Shown: piece after piece, positions 62,844-64,000 of the stretch
How the letters are laid out: each line of letters begins with the position of its first letter
Numbering within the stretch: the first letter of the stretch is position 1
NCBI RefSeq assembly: GCF_003056355.1
Contig: NZ_PYVW01000002.1
Location: 124,001 to 188,000, forward strand
Source: Devosia naphthalenivorans
GTDB lineage: Bacteria; Pseudomonadota; Alphaproteobacteria; Rhizobiales; Devosiaceae
Direction: 5' to 3'
DNA length: 64,000 nt
Notes under the pieces: generated by a model
The model's database searches: none
What the model was told of the DNA's origin: nothing
Seen by the model: only the letters and a program-made list of their open reading frames with translations
Position numbers and translations under genes: made by a program

Positions 62844-64000
62844 TGCACAGCGTAACCCTTCAGGCGCTGAACGATTTCGATGAATGGCGCCGGGCGGCGC
62901 GCGGGCTGCTGCAGGCCGGCATTGTGCCGGAGGACGTCGCCTGGCGCGATCCCCTCACCGAGGCCGGGCTCTTTGGTGCCGAAGATGTAGCCGAAGGCGA
63001 TCGCCCGGTGGGGTCCGTGCCGCCGGCGTTTATCGAGTTGGCCAGAACCGCCATTGCCAATGCCGATCCCGAGCGCTTTGCCCTGCTATATCGGCTGCTG
63101 TGGCGGCTGCAGGCGGATCGCTCCTTGCTCGAGGTGTCCTCCGACCCCGATGTGACGCGCCTGGTGCGGCTCGCCAGCGCCGTGCGCCGGGACAGCCACA
63201 AGATGAAGGCCTTCGTTCGTTTTCGCTCGATTCTCGATGATAGCGGGCTTGAGCGCTTTGCCGCCTGGTTCGAGCCGGAGCATTATAGCCTCGAGATGAC
63301 CGCGCCGTTTTTCGTGCGTCGCTTCGATGGCATGATCTGGGCGATCGTCACCCCCTATGCCTCCGCCTTTTGGGATGGCGAGAGCCTGGCATCCGGGCCC
63401 GGCGGCAAGAAAACCGATGTGCCCCAGGAAGACGCGATTGAGGGCGATTGGAAGACCTATTTCTCCTCCATCTTTAATCCAGCCCGGCTCAAGGTTGCGA
63501 TGATGAAATCGGAGATGCCGGTGAAATACTGGCGCAACCTGCCCGAGGCTGAACTCATTGCTCCCCTTATTCGCGGCGCAAGGGAAGCGGAGCAGGAGAT
63601 GATCGAGCGAGTAGCCAGTCTGCCGCCATCGCGGCATGTGCGAAAAAAGGCGCGCGAAGAGATTGTACCGGAAGCCGAGACCGAGATCGTTTCACTCGCC
63701 GATGCACGGGCGGCCGTACAGGGCTGCAGGCGCTGTCCGCTTTATGAGCACGCGACGCAAGCGGTGTTCGGCGAAGGCCCGAAACATGCCCAGGTGATGT
63801 TTGTCGGTGAGCAGCCGGGCGATCAAGAGGACTTGGCCGGCAAGCCGTTCGTGGGCCCCGCCGGCAAGGTGCTGGACGCGGCGGTGGAAAAAGTGGGCAT
63901 CGACCGCTCGCGGGTCTATGTCACCAATGCGGTCAAGCACTTCAAGTTCGAGCCCCGCGGCAAGCGGCGCATCCACCAGAAACCCGATGGAGGGGAAATC
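62843..64000 (+). CDS. udgX: DUF4130 / UdgX-type uracil-DNA glycosylase fusion (3' part missing)
   Basis: First 386 residues; the frame is open at the window end. Residues 1 to about 250 are a DUF4130 domain (LLYRLLWRLQADRSLL, FRSILDDSGLERFAAWFEP, FNPARLKVAMMKSEMPVKYW). From about 285 the glycosylase fold begins: QGCRRCPLYEHATQ, the uracil-binding GEQPGDQED and GKPFVGPAGKVLD, then the UdgX-specific loop KRRIH (374-378) whose histidine forms a covalent bond with the abasic deoxyribose in the mycobacterial enzyme. Expected to seal uracil lesions rather than simply excise. Start ATG at 62843 overlaps the radical SAM stop codon. Confidence 0.9.
   Translation, partial: MHSVTLQALNDFDEWRRAARGLLQAGIVPEDVAWRDPLTEAGLFGAEDVAEGDRPVGSVPPAFIELARTAIANADPERFALLYRLLWRLQADRSLLEVSSDPDVTRLVRLASAVRRDSHKMKAFVRFRSILDDSGLERFAAWFEPEHYSLEMTAPFFVRRFDGMIWAIVTPYASAFWDGESLASGPGGKKTDVPQEDAIEGDWKTYFSSIFNPARLKVAMMKSEMPVKYWRNLPEAELIAPLIRGAREAEQEMIERVASLPPSRHVRKKAREEIVPEAETEIVSLADARAAVQGCRRCPLYEHATQAVFGEGPKHAQVMFVGEQPGDQEDLAGKPFVGPAGKVLDAAVEKVGIDRSRVYVTNAVKHFKFEPRGKRRIHQKPDGGEI

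Overview
The window looks like chromosomal DNA of an alphaproteobacterium of the order Hyphomicrobiales, most like a Devosia-type organism. The pointers are GC-rich coding DNA, the complete CtrA cell-cycle vocabulary (ChpT, CtrA, SciP, FlbD), an EipA/DUF1134 envelope protein, a GAAC-N7-GAAC SOS box of the alphaproteobacterial type, and abundant short intergenic palindromes. The genus is inferred; no rRNA is present to settle it. I saw no tRNA, rRNA, CRISPR array, transposase or phage gene.

Layout. 1-2.8 kb: end of an ectoine-degradation operon (EutC-like end, ectoine hydrolase, M20 deacetylase). 3-4.3 kb: secreted phytase-like esterase. 4.4-14.2 kb: a carbohydrate catabolic locus, with a four-gene sugar ABC transporter, two TIM-barrel sugar isomerases/epimerases, two VOC proteins, an aldo-keto reductase and a LacI regulator with two possible operators. 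14.2-17.3 kb: serC and serA, with a structured leader before serC. 17.3-21.8 kb: DMT exporter, purA, and a large membrane protein. 21.8-26.2 kb: thiamine uptake (thiBPQ) under a TPP riboswitch, divergent from a thiamine pyrophosphokinase. 26.2-26.8 kb: gene-free DNA with a long structured element and repeats. 26.8-33.4 kb: rpoH, RluD-type pseudouridine synthase, coiled-coil and small membrane proteins, ArsR-MFS pair, eipA, YHS protein.

33.5-57.1 kb is a cell-cycle and flagellar neighbourhood: chpT with a single-domain receiver, an ECF42-type sigma factor, ctrA divergent from fliI-fliJ, two PRC-barrel proteins, the operon fliF-fliG-fliH-fliN-flbD-flhA (ending in an ABM-GNAT fusion), the CtrA antagonist sciP, and flgD-fliK. 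The ChpT-CtrA phosphorelay, SciP and the sigma-54 activator FlbD would together time flagellar assembly. CtrA-like boxes are visible before fliF and sciP, and two GANTC methylation sites lie between ctrA and fliI. mnmA follows.

57.2-64 kb: an ECF sigma factor overlapping a membrane-anchored VWA protein, a ring-cleaving VOC dioxygenase, and a putative DNA-repair operon. That operon pairs a radical SAM protein carrying a helix-hairpin-helix with a DUF4130-UdgX protein cut by the window end, and it is preceded by a perfect alphaproteobacterial SOS box. I consider this operon the most interesting signal in the window.

Dispersed palindromic repeats of at least five families sit between genes. One 72-73 bp family occurs three times, and one locus shows a palindrome nested inside another.
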